A DNA stretch of 64,000 nucleotides from Gemmatimonadota bacterium (lineage in GTDB: Bacteria > JAAXHH01): the NCBI GenBank assembly GCA_009841265.1, contig VXMB01000009.1:355911-419910 (forward strand). The letters are read 5' to 3'. Shown piece by piece: positions 24,389 through 33,655 of the stretch. Made by a program: the position numbers and the translations under genes. Positions within the stretch are counted from its first letter, which is position 1. The number at the start of each line of letters is the position of its first letter. The notes beneath the pieces are model-generated. The model had not been told where the DNA came from, searched no databases, and was given only the letters and a program-made list of their open reading frames with translations.

Positions 24389-25648
24389 CTAGATCCCCTT
24401 GGGTGCTCGGGCCACGGCGGCCTCCCGCCGCGCCAGTTCCGCGTGCCGCTGTTCGAAGGCGGAACTCTGGTCGTCTTCGATCACCTCAAGGTGCACCCCC
24501 GTTTCGAATCCCGGCAGATTCCCCTTGTAGAATTCGGGCTGGTAGATGCTCTCGTCCGTGAACTCCCAGACGCGCTGCCCGCCGGCATGGCCCGGCCAGA
24601 CCACGCGCAGGATCCGCTTCTTGCTGCGGTAGCGTTGCACCGCCGTGGGTTCGTCGTCGTCGACCGCGTAGGTTTCGATGGCCTTCTCGTCGACCTCCAC
24701 GCCGAGACCGGGCTTGTCCGGCACATCCATGTACCCGTCCACCACCTTGATCCGTTCGGTCAGCAGATCGGTCTGCCAGAGTTCGTGGCAGGTGATGTAG
24801 GGCAGCTGGGCGTGGGACAGCACCGAGCCGATGTGGGCGGCGAAAGTCGTGGTCAATCCGGCCCCCACCATCTGAAGCCAGAAGGGCTTGTTCAACGCGG
24901 CCGCCATGATGCCCTGCCGCATCGTCCCCGAGGCGCCGCCGCCGACCACGAACCCGTCGCTGACCTCCGCGTGCCAGACGTCGTCGCCGAAGTGTTCCAC
25001 GATGGGCTTCTGGATGCGTTCCCGGAGCATTTGCGCGCCCTTGAGGTCTTTCCGCAGGTAGAAGGGACTCTCATAAATGCCGACGTTCACCCGCTGGTCG
25101 AGCTGGGACAGGATCTGTTCCGCCTTCGCCTGGGTGAGCAGGAAACCGTTGAAGTCCACGTCGAACCGGTAGTCGGCCGGAACGACCTCGCTTACCGCGT
25201 CGATCTGGGCGATGATGTCGCGCCAGGGCCGCGCTTTCATCTTGAAGGACGTGTAGCCGCGTCGCAGGGACTCCTCCGCCTCCTTGACCCAGTCTTCGGG
25301 CGCCATGTCGATATCCCACCAGGAAAGGGGGCAACGGTCCCGCAGCTTGTTGCCCAGCAGGGCGTGCACGGGCACCCCGGCGTCCTTCCCGCACAGGTCG
25401 AAGACGGCGATCTGCGGTCCGAAACCGATATCGTCGTCCCACATGATGGTCCAGGGGTCCTTGCCGACCAGGCCGGCGGTATCCGAAGCGCCGTGGCCGT
25501 CGGTGATGCTGACCAGTCCGTTGTCGGTTTCCAGCCGGTACACCCAGACGCGCTCGTTATGGGTGTTCGCCCGAGCCATGGCGTGATCGACGTGGGGGGC
25601 GTAGAACGGCACGTTCAGGGCCGTTCGTTCGGCGTGCGTGATCTTCAT
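24389..25648 (-). CDS. Mandelate racemase/muconate-lactonizing (enolase superfamily) enzyme
   Basis: The 419-residue enzyme belongs to the enolase superfamily, which abstracts a proton alpha to a carboxylate with a Mg-stabilised enolate. TSFKMKARPW near 155 gives the K-x-K base motif, FDVDFNG near 180 an Asp metal ligand, GIYESPF near 210 a Glu ligand, and VEHFGDDVWH near 237 the third acidic position. SHAQLPYITCHELWQTDLL and KPGLGVEVDE are typical of MR-type sugar-acid dehydratases. The C-terminal 70 residues after QRYRSKKR are an extension beyond the usual barrel end. AGGAGGAA precedes the ATG. It is divergent from the SDR gene, consistent with sugar-acid catabolism. Confidence 0.87.
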   Translation of the reverse strand: MKITHAERTALNVPFYAPHVDHAMARANTHNERVWVYRLETDNGLVSITDGHGASDTAGLVGKDPWTIMWDDDIGFGPQIAVFDLCGKDAGVPVHALLGNKLRDRCPLSWWDIDMAPEDWVKEAEESLRRGYTSFKMKARPWRDIIAQIDAVSEVVPADYRFDVDFNGFLLTQAKAEQILSQLDQRVNVGIYESPFYLRKDLKGAQMLRERIQKPIVEHFGDDVWHAEVSDGFVVGGGASGTMRQGIMAAALNKPFWLQMVGAGLTTTFAAHIGSVLSHAQLPYITCHELWQTDLLTERIKVVDGYMDVPDKPGLGVEVDEKAIETYAVDDDEPTAVQRYRSKKRILRVVWPGHAGGQRVWEFTDESIYQPEFYKGNLPGFETGVHLEVIEDDQSSAFEQRHAELARREAAVARAPKGI

Positions 25649-25829
25649 GGATTCCTCCTGCGTTGGTATGGGACGGTAGGGTCGGGACGGGCGTGAAATC
25701 TATATAACTAAGGCGGGATTCGAAAAACGCAATCCATTTATGAACACTTGCCTTGCCTCGGTTTTTCGATCTGGTTACATTCCATTCAGAAAGGCTCCAG
25801 ATCGCTTACCAGGTTAAACAGAGGACCAC

Positions 25830-26606
25830 TTGAAACTCGAAAGTCGGGTCGCTATCGTCACGGGCGGCAGTTCCGGTATTGGCCGAGGTATATCCATCGA
25901 GCTGGCCAGGGAAGGGGCCCGCGTCGTGGTGTGCGACCTCGTCGAACGGCCGAGGCCGGGCAAGTACCATGACCAGGACGTGACGACGCCCACCGTGGAG
26001 GCCTTGACCGAGATAGGTTCCGACGGCCTCTTCGTGCAGGCCGACGTATCGGACGAAATATCCGTCAACCGGCTGGTCGACCGGACGCTGGAAGCCTATG
26101 GCGGCCTGGACATCCTGGTCAACAACGCAGGGATTTTCACCCTGGGTGACAGCCAGACGACCCCGGTCGAGACATGGGACCGCGTCATGGGCGTGAACCT
26201 GCGGGCCCTGTTCCTGACTACGCGCGCGGCCGTGCCGCACCTGAAGGATTCCCGCGCTGGACGGATCATCAACATCGCTTCCGTGCACGCCTTTCACGGC
26301 GGCGGCGGTCCGGCGTACGCGCCGGCCAAGGCCGGTGTCGTCAACCTCACGCGGGATACGGCGGTCGAACTGGCGTCGCACGGCATAACCGCCAATACGA
26401 TCTGCCCGGGCTATATCGAGACGCCCATCCAGGACTACCTGACCGAGGAGCAGGTCGCCGAGGCACTGGAGAAGACCCCTCTGCCCCGGCTGGGACTACC
26501 GAAGGACATCGGCCGGGCCTGCGTGTTCTTCGCGTCGGACGACGCCGAGTGGATCACCGGAACGGCCCTGCCCGTGGACGGCGGCTGGCTGGCCCCGATC
26601 TGGTAG
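25830..26606 (+). CDS. Short-chain dehydrogenase/reductase (SDR)
   Basis: A classical 258-residue SDR: TGGSSGIGRG (NAD(P) loop, residues 11-20), QADVSDE, NNAGIFTLGD, IINIASVHAF with the catalytic Ser, YAPAKAG with Tyr-x-x-x-Lys, and CPGYIETP. VVCDLVE after the second strand, with an acidic residue, suggests NAD preference. The start is TTG 25830, preceded by GAGGA. With the divergent enolase-superfamily gene it may form a sugar-acid or polyol pathway, but the substrate is not inferable. The final 33 bp, stop included, are duplicated directly downstream. Confidence 0.92.
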   Translation: MKLESRVAIVTGGSSGIGRGISIELAREGARVVVCDLVERPRPGKYHDQDVTTPTVEALTEIGSDGLFVQADVSDEISVNRLVDRTLEAYGGLDILVNNAGIFTLGDSQTTPVETWDRVMGVNLRALFLTTRAAVPHLKDSRAGRIINIASVHAFHGGGGPAYAPAKAGVVNLTRDTAVELASHGITANTICPGYIETPIQDYLTEEQVAEALEKTPLPRLGLPKDIGRACVFFASDDAEWITGTALPVDGGWLAPIW

Positions 26607-26642
26607 GCTGACGGCGGTTGGCTGGCCCCGATCTGGTAGGCC
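26577..26642. repeat. 33-bp tandem duplication of the SDR gene 3' end with stop codon
   Basis: 26577-26609 and 26610-26642 differ at two positions. The first contains the last nine codons and TAG stop; the second repeats them in frame, so readthrough would add a copy of DGGWLAPIW. Confidence 0.9.
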
Positions 26643-26664
26643 GCCGAACAGGACCTGGTTCTAG

Positions 26665-27033
26665 ATGGATAAGCTATTTGCCATAACCGGCGGAATCTCG
26701 GCGCTCCTGGGCGTGGTCGCAGGGGCCTTCGGCGCCCATGGGCTGAAGGACCGGATCTCGCCGGAGATGCTGGAGATCTTCGAGACCGCCGTCCGGTACC
26801 AGATGTATCACGCCTTCGGCCTGCTCTTCGCGGCCTGGGCGGTCTCGCGATGGCCGGGTGCGATCCCGCCGGCGGCGGGATGGTCGTTCATCGCGGGCAC
26901 GGTGCTGTTCTCCGGCAGCCTGTACGTATTGAGTCTCACGGGCATCCGGTGGCTGGGCGCCGTGACTCCGCTGGGCGGCGTGGCGTTCATCGTCGGCTGG
27001 CTGCTCCTGGTCTACGGCATATACCGGGCTTGA
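26665..27033 (+). CDS. DUF423 small membrane protein
   Basis: This 122-residue protein with four predicted transmembrane helices matches the DUF423/YgdD family. The signature GAFGAHGLKDRI at residues 22-33 and TAVRYQMYHAFGLL at 42-55 are diagnostic, followed by FSGSLYVLSLTG and TPLGGVAFIVGW. Its function is unknown in any organism. The ATG lies 23 bp after the duplicated SDR tail, and an M81 gene follows after 16 bp. Confidence 0.93.
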   Translation: MDKLFAITGGISALLGVVAGAFGAHGLKDRISPEMLEIFETAVRYQMYHAFGLLFAAWAVSRWPGAIPPAAGWSFIAGTVLFSGSLYVLSLTGIRWLGAVTPLGGVAFIVGWLLLVYGIYRA

Positions 27034-27049
27034 ATCGGCAGGGAGTTGT

Positions 27050-28513
27050 ATGCGCGTCGTAACCGGAATCATCGCCCACGAGACGAGCACGTTCACGACC
27101 GTGGAAACCACCCGGAGGAATTACGAGGAACGGTACGGCGGCCTGCGGGGCGGCGAGATCCTCAAGGCGTTCAGGGGCACGAACAAGCCCACGGGCGGCT
27201 TCATCGAAGGCGCGGAAGCACACGGGTTCGAATTGATCCCCACGATCGTGGCCGAACCCCATCCGAGCGGTCCCACGCCTCGGGCGCTTTTCGACGAGAT
27301 CGTCGACGAGATGCTGGAGGGGTTTCGCAACGCGGGGCCCATAGACGGCGTGCTGCTCGAACTGCACGGCGCCATGGTGGCCGAAGGCATCGACGATGGC
27401 GAAGGATACATCCTCTCCGCCGTCCGGGAACTCGTCGGCGACCTGCCCATCGTAGGGCAGCTCGATATCCACTCCAACATGACGCCACTGATGATCGAGC
27501 AGGCCGACGTGCTGATCGGCCGGGAGTCCTACCCGGAGGTGGACATGGCGCCCCGGGGACGGGAATGCGCCGACGTGCTCGTACGGATCCTTAAGGAGGG
27601 CTTGCGGCCCACCATGGCACTGCACCAGATCCCCATGGCCTGGGGCATGAACCAGGTGACGGCTCATTCGCCCATGAAGGAGGCGATCGACTATCTGCAT
27701 GAAATCGAGTCGAGGCCCGGGGTCGTCTGCGGATCGATCGCCACCTGTTTCCCGCTGGCGGATATACCTCACATGGGCGCGTCCGTGTACATCGTGACGG
27801 ACGACGACCGGGAGACGGCCCAGCGTTACGCAGACGAACTGGGCGCCTGGCTGTACGACCAGCGGGCCGACTGGCATTATCACATGCCGTCGACGAAAGA
27901 GACGCTGGTACGGGTCCACGAGGAGGACCTTTTCCCCGTCGTGCTGGCGGACCACAACGACAACACGGGCGGCGGCTCGCCCGGTGACAGTACCGCCATG
28001 TTGCGCACGTTCATCGACGCCGGACTCGAAGACGCCTGCGTCCTGTACATGGTTGACCCCGAGGCGGTGGACCGGTGCATGGATGCCGGTGTGGGCGCGA
28101 CGGTTACGCTGGACGTCGGGGGGAAATCCACGCCGTTGCAGGGCGAGCCGGTGACCATGACGGCGGAGGTGCTGGCCCTGTCGGACGGCAGGTTCCGGTA
28201 CCACGGCCCCATGCTCGCCGGCCTGGAAGGTACGATGGGACCATCGGCCCATATCCGGCAGGAAGGCGTACACGTCATACTCGTGAACGAGCGCGAACAG
28301 CCTTTCGATACGGCGTTTTCGGAATCGCTCGGCCTGGACCCCAGGGCAATGCGTTACATCGGCGTCAAGTCTTCGGCCCACTTCCGTGCCGGATTCGAAC
28401 CGTGGGCGGGCGCGATCCACGTGGTCACGGAACCGGGCGTCCATGACGCCGGCGTGGTCACCTATCACCGCCTCGGCAGGAAACTCTATCCGCTCGACGG
28501 CGCGCAGGGATAA
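27050..28513 (+). CDS. M81 family metallopeptidase (MlrC-like)
   Basis: The 487-residue protein has both MlrC domains: the N-terminal half (VVTGIIAHETSTF, LLELHGAM near 105, GQLDIHSNM near 140) and the C-terminal half with LADHNDNTGGGSPGDST near 305. MlrC cleaves linearised microcystin, but most homologues are uncharacterised metallohydrolases. In the Zn site as I recall it (D167, H169, H191 of MlrC), Asp139 and His141 are kept, but the third ligand position, 22 residues after His141, is Glu163 (YPEVD) rather than His. No signal peptide, so cytoplasmic. GGGAG precedes the ATG. A second M81 gene at 55276 keeps the His. Confidence 0.88.
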   Translation: MRVVTGIIAHETSTFTTVETTRRNYEERYGGLRGGEILKAFRGTNKPTGGFIEGAEAHGFELIPTIVAEPHPSGPTPRALFDEIVDEMLEGFRNAGPIDGVLLELHGAMVAEGIDDGEGYILSAVRELVGDLPIVGQLDIHSNMTPLMIEQADVLIGRESYPEVDMAPRGRECADVLVRILKEGLRPTMALHQIPMAWGMNQVTAHSPMKEAIDYLHEIESRPGVVCGSIATCFPLADIPHMGASVYIVTDDDRETAQRYADELGAWLYDQRADWHYHMPSTKETLVRVHEEDLFPVVLADHNDNTGGGSPGDSTAMLRTFIDAGLEDACVLYMVDPEAVDRCMDAGVGATVTLDVGGKSTPLQGEPVTMTAEVLALSDGRFRYHGPMLAGLEGTMGPSAHIRQEGVHVILVNEREQPFDTAFSESLGLDPRAMRYIGVKSSAHFRAGFEPWAGAIHVVTEPGVHDAGVVTYHRLGRKLYPLDGAQG

Positions 28514-28573
28514 CGCAGCGATACCGGCGGTCCGACAGCGCGCACCAAGGGCTGGACTATTACGGAACCAGAC

Positions 28574-30613
28574 ATGAACTCCGCGACCCAGAAAATCGAT
28601 TCCGCTTCGATCTGGTTCGATCACCAGACGCTGATCAGGAACGTGGACGTCCTGCTCACGGTCTACGACCAGGCCGCGCAAGGCGTGCTGGACCTGGCGA
28701 ACAGCGAGGGTTATTTCGAAGGCGTCGATCCGGAACTACTGAAATGGCCGCCTTCGCGGACGCCCGGTGGATCGATCGGGCTGGAGGGACTGGGCTATCG
28801 CGCGAAGCTGATCGGCGCGATCTACGAAGGGGTTCCCCTCCTTCGCGACCAGCGGATGGGCGAGGCCTACGACCAGTTCCGGCGGGTCGCCCCCGACTAC
28901 TACCAGTCGGTCCAGTTGTACGCACGCGTAAGGGAGCAGTTCCTGCAGCAGGACCCGGACGCCACCGCCCAGTTCCTCGAACTTTACCAGACGGTCTACG
29001 TCGAAGCGCTCCGGGCGAGCAACGTGTTTACCCCGGACGAAGGCGAGGCCGCCCTGGCCGGGGCCAGGCTGTCCCGCGTGCCCCTGTCTCACGCCCAGCC
29101 TGTCGCCGAGAAGCTCAAGGACATCGTGCCGGAGGACGACCCCATCTGGCAGGCTACCTATCCATGCACGCTCGACGGCAAGGAAACCCGCTCCACACTG
29201 CGGGACATCTTCCACAACACCGCGGAGAAGACGCTCGAATATCTGGCCGCCGGCGAACTGCTCGCCGTCCGCTACAATACCTATACCAATTTCGCCTGGT
29301 TCGGCTGCGCGGTATGGAAGATCATCAGCGACGCCGAACTGCTGGCCGAGTTCTGCCGCCGGCACGTCCCGAGCAAGTATATCCAGCGCAAGATCGACGG
29401 CATCCAGGAGGATATCCTGCTCGGCCAGGCCATGATGGTGGAGTTCTTCCAGGCGCACCAGGAGAACCCCGCGCAGCTCAAGCCTACCGGATACTGGTAC
29501 GGCCATCACTATACGAGCCTGACACGGGACATGATCGACCTGACCCATGCCCTGATGGACAAGTGCAACCTGGTCATCTACCGGATCAACCAGCACATGA
29601 AGGACCATGAGGAGGAGAAGGCGAAAATCCCCGACGAACTCGCCTCCATGCTGGAACCCATGGTGGTGCCGCCCCTGCTGGACCGGACCGCCGCGGGCCA
29701 TTTCCTGGAGTATCCGCACGTGGGGCGCAACGCCCGGTACTCTCCCGTCAAGCGCGCCACGAAGCTCACCCGGTGGATCGGTGCTTCATGGCGGTACGTC
29801 AGGAACAAACTCGCCATCGAGGAGGAGAACCTGGGCGAGCGGGAGCAGCTAGAGGCGGCCTGGCACAACAGTCTCACCTGGGCCGACCGGACCCTGAAGA
29901 TCTTCGGCATAACGGTCAAGGTCCACGTCGATCCGATGGTCGGCGAACTGGCCCGCGTGCTCAAGCTCCACGAGGGACGGTACAAGGTCCTGTTCTTCCC
30001 GACCCACCAGAGCGTCTTCGACCATCCCGTCATGTACAAGGTGCTTCAGTCCCGCGTCCTGCTGGACGCCCTGGGCTGGGAGGACTCCCGTCCCTGCACC
30101 ATCCTGTCCCGGTCGGGACTGACGGAGTACGTGACGCTGCGACTGGGTTCCTGGAGCACGACCCTGTTCGGCGTGAACGCCGCGGAATTCGACCGGCTGC
30201 TCGAGGAAGTCGACGGTTACGTGGTCCTGCCCCGCGCGGGAGACACCAACAACGCGACCCAGCGATTCGCCGGACTGCTGGAGAAACGGCCGGGCATCAT
30301 ATACGCCGCGGGGACCACGGCGGCCTTCGACATCCAGTCCATACCCTTGCAGCACGGGCTGTTCAGCAAGATTCCGCCCGACGTGGTCATCATTCCCATG
30401 GCCTTCAGGGGCATCCATTCCATCTGGCCCAAGTGTCCGAGACGGAACATCCGCATAAACCCGGGCCAGGTCGAAGTCGTGGTGGCGCCGCCCATGATGG
30501 GAGAGACCACGCTGTTCCCGCGGCGCCGGTCCCTCAGGCCCCAGATCGAACCGGCGGCGCTGTTCCAGGCCGTGCAACTCGTTCACCTGCTCAATCCGAA
30601 TCACCGGCCCTAG
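28574..30613 (+). CDS. PlsC-type acyltransferase domain with a long unknown N-terminal region
   Basis: The last third of this 679-residue protein resembles 1-acylglycerol-3-phosphate acyltransferases: FFPTHQSVFDHP carries the His-x4-Asp catalytic motif (His478, Asp483) and IIPMAFRGIHSIWP matches the late proline block. Roughly the first 430 residues are predominantly helical and I recognise no domain in them; EEKAKIPDELASMLEPM lies near residue 350. No transmembrane helix is obvious, unusual for acyl transfer to membrane lipid. Glycerol-3-phosphate acyltransferases such as PlsB also have long N-terminal helical regions, so a distant GPAT role is the best alternative. It is followed after 42 bp by nfeD. 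Confidence 0.6.
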   Translation: MNSATQKIDSASIWFDHQTLIRNVDVLLTVYDQAAQGVLDLANSEGYFEGVDPELLKWPPSRTPGGSIGLEGLGYRAKLIGAIYEGVPLLRDQRMGEAYDQFRRVAPDYYQSVQLYARVREQFLQQDPDATAQFLELYQTVYVEALRASNVFTPDEGEAALAGARLSRVPLSHAQPVAEKLKDIVPEDDPIWQATYPCTLDGKETRSTLRDIFHNTAEKTLEYLAAGELLAVRYNTYTNFAWFGCAVWKIISDAELLAEFCRRHVPSKYIQRKIDGIQEDILLGQAMMVEFFQAHQENPAQLKPTGYWYGHHYTSLTRDMIDLTHALMDKCNLVIYRINQHMKDHEEEKAKIPDELASMLEPMVVPPLLDRTAAGHFLEYPHVGRNARYSPVKRATKLTRWIGASWRYVRNKLAIEEENLGEREQLEAAWHNSLTWADRTLKIFGITVKVHVDPMVGELARVLKLHEGRYKVLFFPTHQSVFDHPVMYKVLQSRVLLDALGWEDSRPCTILSRSGLTEYVTLRLGSWSTTLFGVNAAEFDRLLEEVDGYVVLPRAGDTNNATQRFAGLLEKRPGIIYAAGTTAAFDIQSIPLQHGLFSKIPPDVVIIPMAFRGIHSIWPKCPRRNIRINPGQVEVVVAPPMMGETTLFPRRRSLRPQIEPAALFQAVQLVHLLNPNHRP

Positions 30614-30655
30614 CCGCCGCTGAATCCTTTCACGCACCAACCGGGCAAACCCACT

Positions 30656-31975
30656 ATGAACCCGATAAGAACGCTCAAACGCCTCCTGCTGGCCTGCGGA
30701 CTGGCCTGCGGGCTGGCCTGGCCGGGAGCGGACGCCGCGGCATCCCGGGTCGACGTCATCAGGCTGATCGGCCCGATCGGGCCGATCAGCGTCCAACACG
30801 TGTCCGCCGCGATCGAACGGGCGGAAGACGACCGGTCGGAATGCCTGGTGATTCTGCTCGACACCCCCGGCGGGCTGCTCCAGTCCACCCAGATGATGAT
30901 AAAGGACATGCTCGCGTCCAACGTGCCCGTCGTGGTCTACGTGTCGCCCAGCGGCGCGGGCGCCGGGTCCGCGGGCGTGTTCATCACCATGAGCGCCCAC
31001 GTCGCCGCCATGGCCCCGGGCACGAGCATCGGCGCGGCCAGCCCCGTGGGCATCGGCGGCGCGGTCGCGGACTCGACCATGCAGGAGAAGGTCGAGAACT
31101 TCTCCGTGAGTTATATCCGGTCCATCGCCGAGAAGCACGGCCGTAACGCGGACTGGGCGGAACAGGCGGTGCGGAAGGCCGAGGCCCTGACCGACCGGGA
31201 AGCCGTGGAGCAGAACGTCGTGGACCTCAGCGTCGCCACGCTGGACTCCCTGCTCACACGGATCGACGGCACCGTGGTCGAAGTCCGCGAAGGCAGCCGG
31301 GTATTGCGCACGAAGGACGCCGAGGTGAGCATACGTGAAATGAGCTGGCATCACCGGGTACTGAACGTGCTCTCCAATCCCAATATTGCCTATCTCCTGA
31401 TGATGCTCGGGTTCTACGGGCTCATCTACGAGTTCATCAATCCCGGGGCCATCTTCCCCGGTGTCGTGGGCGGCATGTGCATTGTCATCGGGCTTTTCGC
31501 CCTGCAGACGCTGCCCATCAACTACGCGGGGCTTCTGCTGCTCCTGCTCGGATTGGGACTGTTCGTCTCCGAACTGTTTGTGGCCAGCGGGGGCCTGCTG
31601 ACCCTCGGCGGCGCCGTTTCGTTCACGATCGGTTCGATGATGCTCATCGATTCGCCCGATCCCTATCTCCGCATTTCCCTGTATGCCATCATTCCGGCCG
31701 TGCTCGCGACCGCGGCCTTCACGCTCTTCGCCTTGGGTTACGCGCTGAAGGCCCAGAAGCGGCGCACGACCACGGGCAGCCAGGGACTGATCGGCGAGAC
31801 GGGCCGCGCGCACACGGCCGTGGACAGCCGGAGCGGCAAAGTATTCGTCCACGGCGAATATTGGTTCGCCACGAGCGAGGCGCCTATCGAGCCCGATACG
31901 CCGATTCGGGTAGTGGAGGTCAATGGCCTGCGACTCAAGGTGGAAAGCCAGGACTCAGGTACGGACGCAACGTAA
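30656..31975 (+). CDS. NfeD-type membrane-bound ClpP-class serine protease
   Basis: The 439-residue protein has a signal ([15 protein letters not shown]), a ClpP-class Ser/Lys protease domain, a cluster of four to five membrane helices and a C-terminal OB-fold (NfeD domain, [13 protein letters not shown] to [10 protein letters not shown]). The catalytic serine should be in [15 protein letters not shown] and [13 protein letters not shown] is the oxyanion-side block. Long-form NfeD proteases cleave the hydrophobic C-termini of stomatin-like partners, and the slipin gene follows after 14 bp, the classical pairing. A perfect 28-bp palindrome encodes part of its first strand (30762-30789). Confidence 0.92.
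   Translation: MNPIRTLKRLLLACGLACGLAWPGADAAASRVDVIRLIGPIGPISVQHVSAAIERAEDDRSECLVILLDTPGGLLQSTQMMIKDMLASNVPVVVYVSPSGAGAGSAGVFITMSAHVAAMAPGTSIGAASPVGIGGAVADSTMQEKVENFSVSYIRSIAEKHGRNADWAEQAVRKAEALTDREAVEQNVVDLSVATLDSLLTRIDGTVVEVREGSRVLRTKDAEVSIREMSWHHRVLNVLSNPNIAYLLMMLGFYGLIYEFINPGAIFPGVVGGMCIVIGLFALQTLPINYAGLLLLLLGLGLFVSELFVASGGLLTLGGAVSFTIGSMMLIDSPDPYLRISLYAIIPAVLATAAFTLFALGYALKAQKRRTTTGSQGLIGETGRAHTAVDSRSGKVFVHGEYWFATSEAPIEPDTPIRVVEVNGLRLKVESQDSGTDAT
30762..30789. repeat. Perfect 28-bp palindrome inside nfeD
   Basis: Bases 30762-30775 (GCTGATCGGCCCGA) are the exact reverse complement of 30776-30789. It encodes the repeated Ile-Gly-Pro of the first mature strand, so it may be a coding coincidence of that short protein repeat. 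Confidence 0.7.
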
Positions 31976-31989
31976 CAAGGGGGACGCCC

Positions 31990-32874
31990 ATGTTCTTTGA
32001 CGGATTTCAGCTATCGACGATTGTAATCATCCTGATCCTCATCATACTCTTCACCAACGCGGTCAAGATACTCCGCGAATACGAGCGGGGTGTGATTTTT
32101 CGGCTGGGCCGGCTTTCCAAGGCCCTCATCGGGAAGAACGGACCGGGTATCATTATCCTGATCCCCGGCATCGATAAAATGGAGAAGGTCAGCCTGCGTA
32201 CCGTGACCAAGGACGTGCCGGCCCAGGACGTGATTACCCGGGACAACGTGTCCATCAAGGTCAACGCGGTGATCTACTTCCGGGTCCTCGACCCCGAACG
32301 GGCGATCACCGAGGTGGAGGATTTCCTGCAGGCGACCCATCAGCTGGCCCAGACCTCGTTGCGGAGCGTCCTCGGGCAGGTGGAACTGGACGACCTGCTT
32401 TCCAATCGGGACAAGATCAACGAGGATCTGCAAATCCTCCTGGACCAGCAGACCGAACCCTGGGGCATCAAGGTGTCCATGGTCGTCATAAAGAATGTCG
32501 ACCTGCCCCTGGAGATGCAGCGGGCCATGGCCAAGCAGGCGGAAGCGGAACGGGAACGCCGGGCCAAGGTTATCAACGCTCTGGGCGAGCAGCAGGCCGC
32601 GGAGAAACTCTCCGAAGCCGCCCACGTCATGGGCACCCATCCCGTCGCCATTCAGTTACGTTACCTGCAGACCCTGTCGGTCGTGGCGGCGGAGAACAAC
32701 TCCACCACGCTGTTCCCCGTCCCCATCGACCTTTTCAAGCCTTTCGTGGACGCGATGAAACCGGCGGTCACGGGCGGCCCGGCGAATCCGGGTTCCGGCG
32801 TGGCGGAGACGAATTCGGGCGCGGCGGAGACGAATTCGGGCGCAGCGGAGCGTCCGGGCGAGGAGGCTTCATAG
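31990..32874 (+). CDS. Slipin/stomatin-like SPFH membrane protein
   Basis: The 294-residue protein has one N-terminal membrane anchor ([16 protein letters not shown]) and an SPFH domain: [48 protein letters not shown] and [15 protein letters not shown]. The coiled-coil follows ([20 protein letters not shown]). Slipins oligomerise into membrane microdomain scaffolds and are substrates or partners of NfeD proteases, whose gene is immediately upstream. AAGGGGG precedes the ATG at 31990. The C-terminal tail ends in two seven-residue Ala-Glu-Thr-Asn-Ser-Gly repeats encoded by a perfect 21-bp duplication except for the last base. Confidence 0.93.
   Translation: MFFDGFQLSTIVIILILIILFTNAVKILREYERGVIFRLGRLSKALIGKNGPGIIILIPGIDKMEKVSLRTVTKDVPAQDVITRDNVSIKVNAVIYFRVLDPERAITEVEDFLQATHQLAQTSLRSVLGQVELDDLLSNRDKINEDLQILLDQQTEPWGIKVSMVVIKNVDLPLEMQRAMAKQAEAERERRAKVINALGEQQAAEKLSEAAHVMGTHPVAIQLRYLQTLSVVAAENNSTTLFPVPIDLFKPFVDAMKPAVTGGPANPGSGVAETNSGAAETNSGAAERPGEEAS
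32803..32844. repeat. 21-bp in-frame tandem duplication in the slipin tail
   Basis: 32803-32823 and 32824-32844 differ only at the last base; each encodes Ala-Glu-Thr-Asn-Ser-Gly-Ala. It expands a disordered C-terminal tail without shifting frame. Confidence 0.85.
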
Positions 32875-32954
32875 CTTACGAGATCGCCTGATCGGATTCC
32901 GACTAAATCGGTCAACACGCAATGTTTCCAATGACCCGCAGAAAGGACGATGCG

Positions 32955-33653
32955 ATGACCGATTTACAGGGAGTAACGCCGATCAGGGACTGGCCGGAGG
33001 ACGAGAAGCCCAGGGAGCGCCTGCTCAAGTACGGCATACACACGCTGTCGGACACGGAACTGATCGCGCTGCTGTTGCGCACGGGAAACGGCGCAGGCGG
33101 CAGGGACGTGATTGAAATCTCACGGGAACTCCTGCAGCACTTCGGCGGCCTGCGCCACCTCGCCACCCGGGAACTGAGCGAGTTGTGCCAGGTGTCGGGT
33201 GTGGGACCCGTCAAGGCCGCCCAGATCGCCTCCGCCATCGAAATCGGCCGCCGGCTCGAAGCGCAGGACATGGAACAGAAGTCCTTCGTTTCGAGTACGG
33301 ACGTAGCCCGCTACTTCATGCCGAGGCTTCGGGACCTGCGCAAGGAGATCTTCATGGTCCTGATGCTCGACGCGCGCAACTGCCTGATCCGCGGCGTGAC
33401 CGTATCGGTGGGCAGTCTTACGGCCAGCATCGTCCATCCCCGCGAGGTGTTCAAACCCGCCATCCTCGATTCGGCCGCCTCGGTGATCTTCGTTCACAAC
33501 CATCCCAGCGGCGACCCCACTCCGAGCCAGGACGACCTCAAGATCACGGCCCAGCTCGTCGACGCGGGCCAGATGATCGACATCAAGGTGCTGGATCACA
33601 TCATCATCGGCCGAAAGTCCTTTACCAGCCTGGCCGGCAAAGGTTTAATATAG
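32955..33653 (+). CDS. radC: RadC family JAB-domain protein
   Basis: The 232-residue protein combines an N-terminal helix-hairpin-helix region (SELCQVSGVGPVKAAQIASAIEIG) with a C-terminal JAB/MPN metalloprotease-like domain. FVHNHPSGDPTPSQDDL near residue 178 supplies the HxHx-SxxD zinc signature and LDHIIIGRKSFTSL the final strand. RadC was once considered a DNA repair protein; its role remains unclear. ATG 32955 is preferred because GAAAGGA lies seven bases upstream; an earlier ATG (32922) would add eleven residues. The gene is followed immediately by a 9-bp minisatellite. Confidence 0.94.
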   Translation: MTDLQGVTPIRDWPEDEKPRERLLKYGIHTLSDTELIALLLRTGNGAGGRDVIEISRELLQHFGGLRHLATRELSELCQVSGVGPVKAAQIASAIEIGRRLEAQDMEQKSFVSSTDVARYFMPRLRDLRKEIFMVLMLDARNCLIRGVTVSVGSLTASIVHPREVFKPAILDSAASVIFVHNHPSGDPTPSQDDLKITAQLVDAGQMIDIKVLDHIIIGRKSFTSLAGKGLI

Positions 33654-33655
33654 CG

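Noticed and set aside
26577..26642. Programmed stop readthrough extending the SDR protein
   Set aside because: The in-frame copy here is coincidental to a 33-bp unit; sibling duplications of 19 and 25 bp are out of frame, so no general readthrough mechanism is supported.
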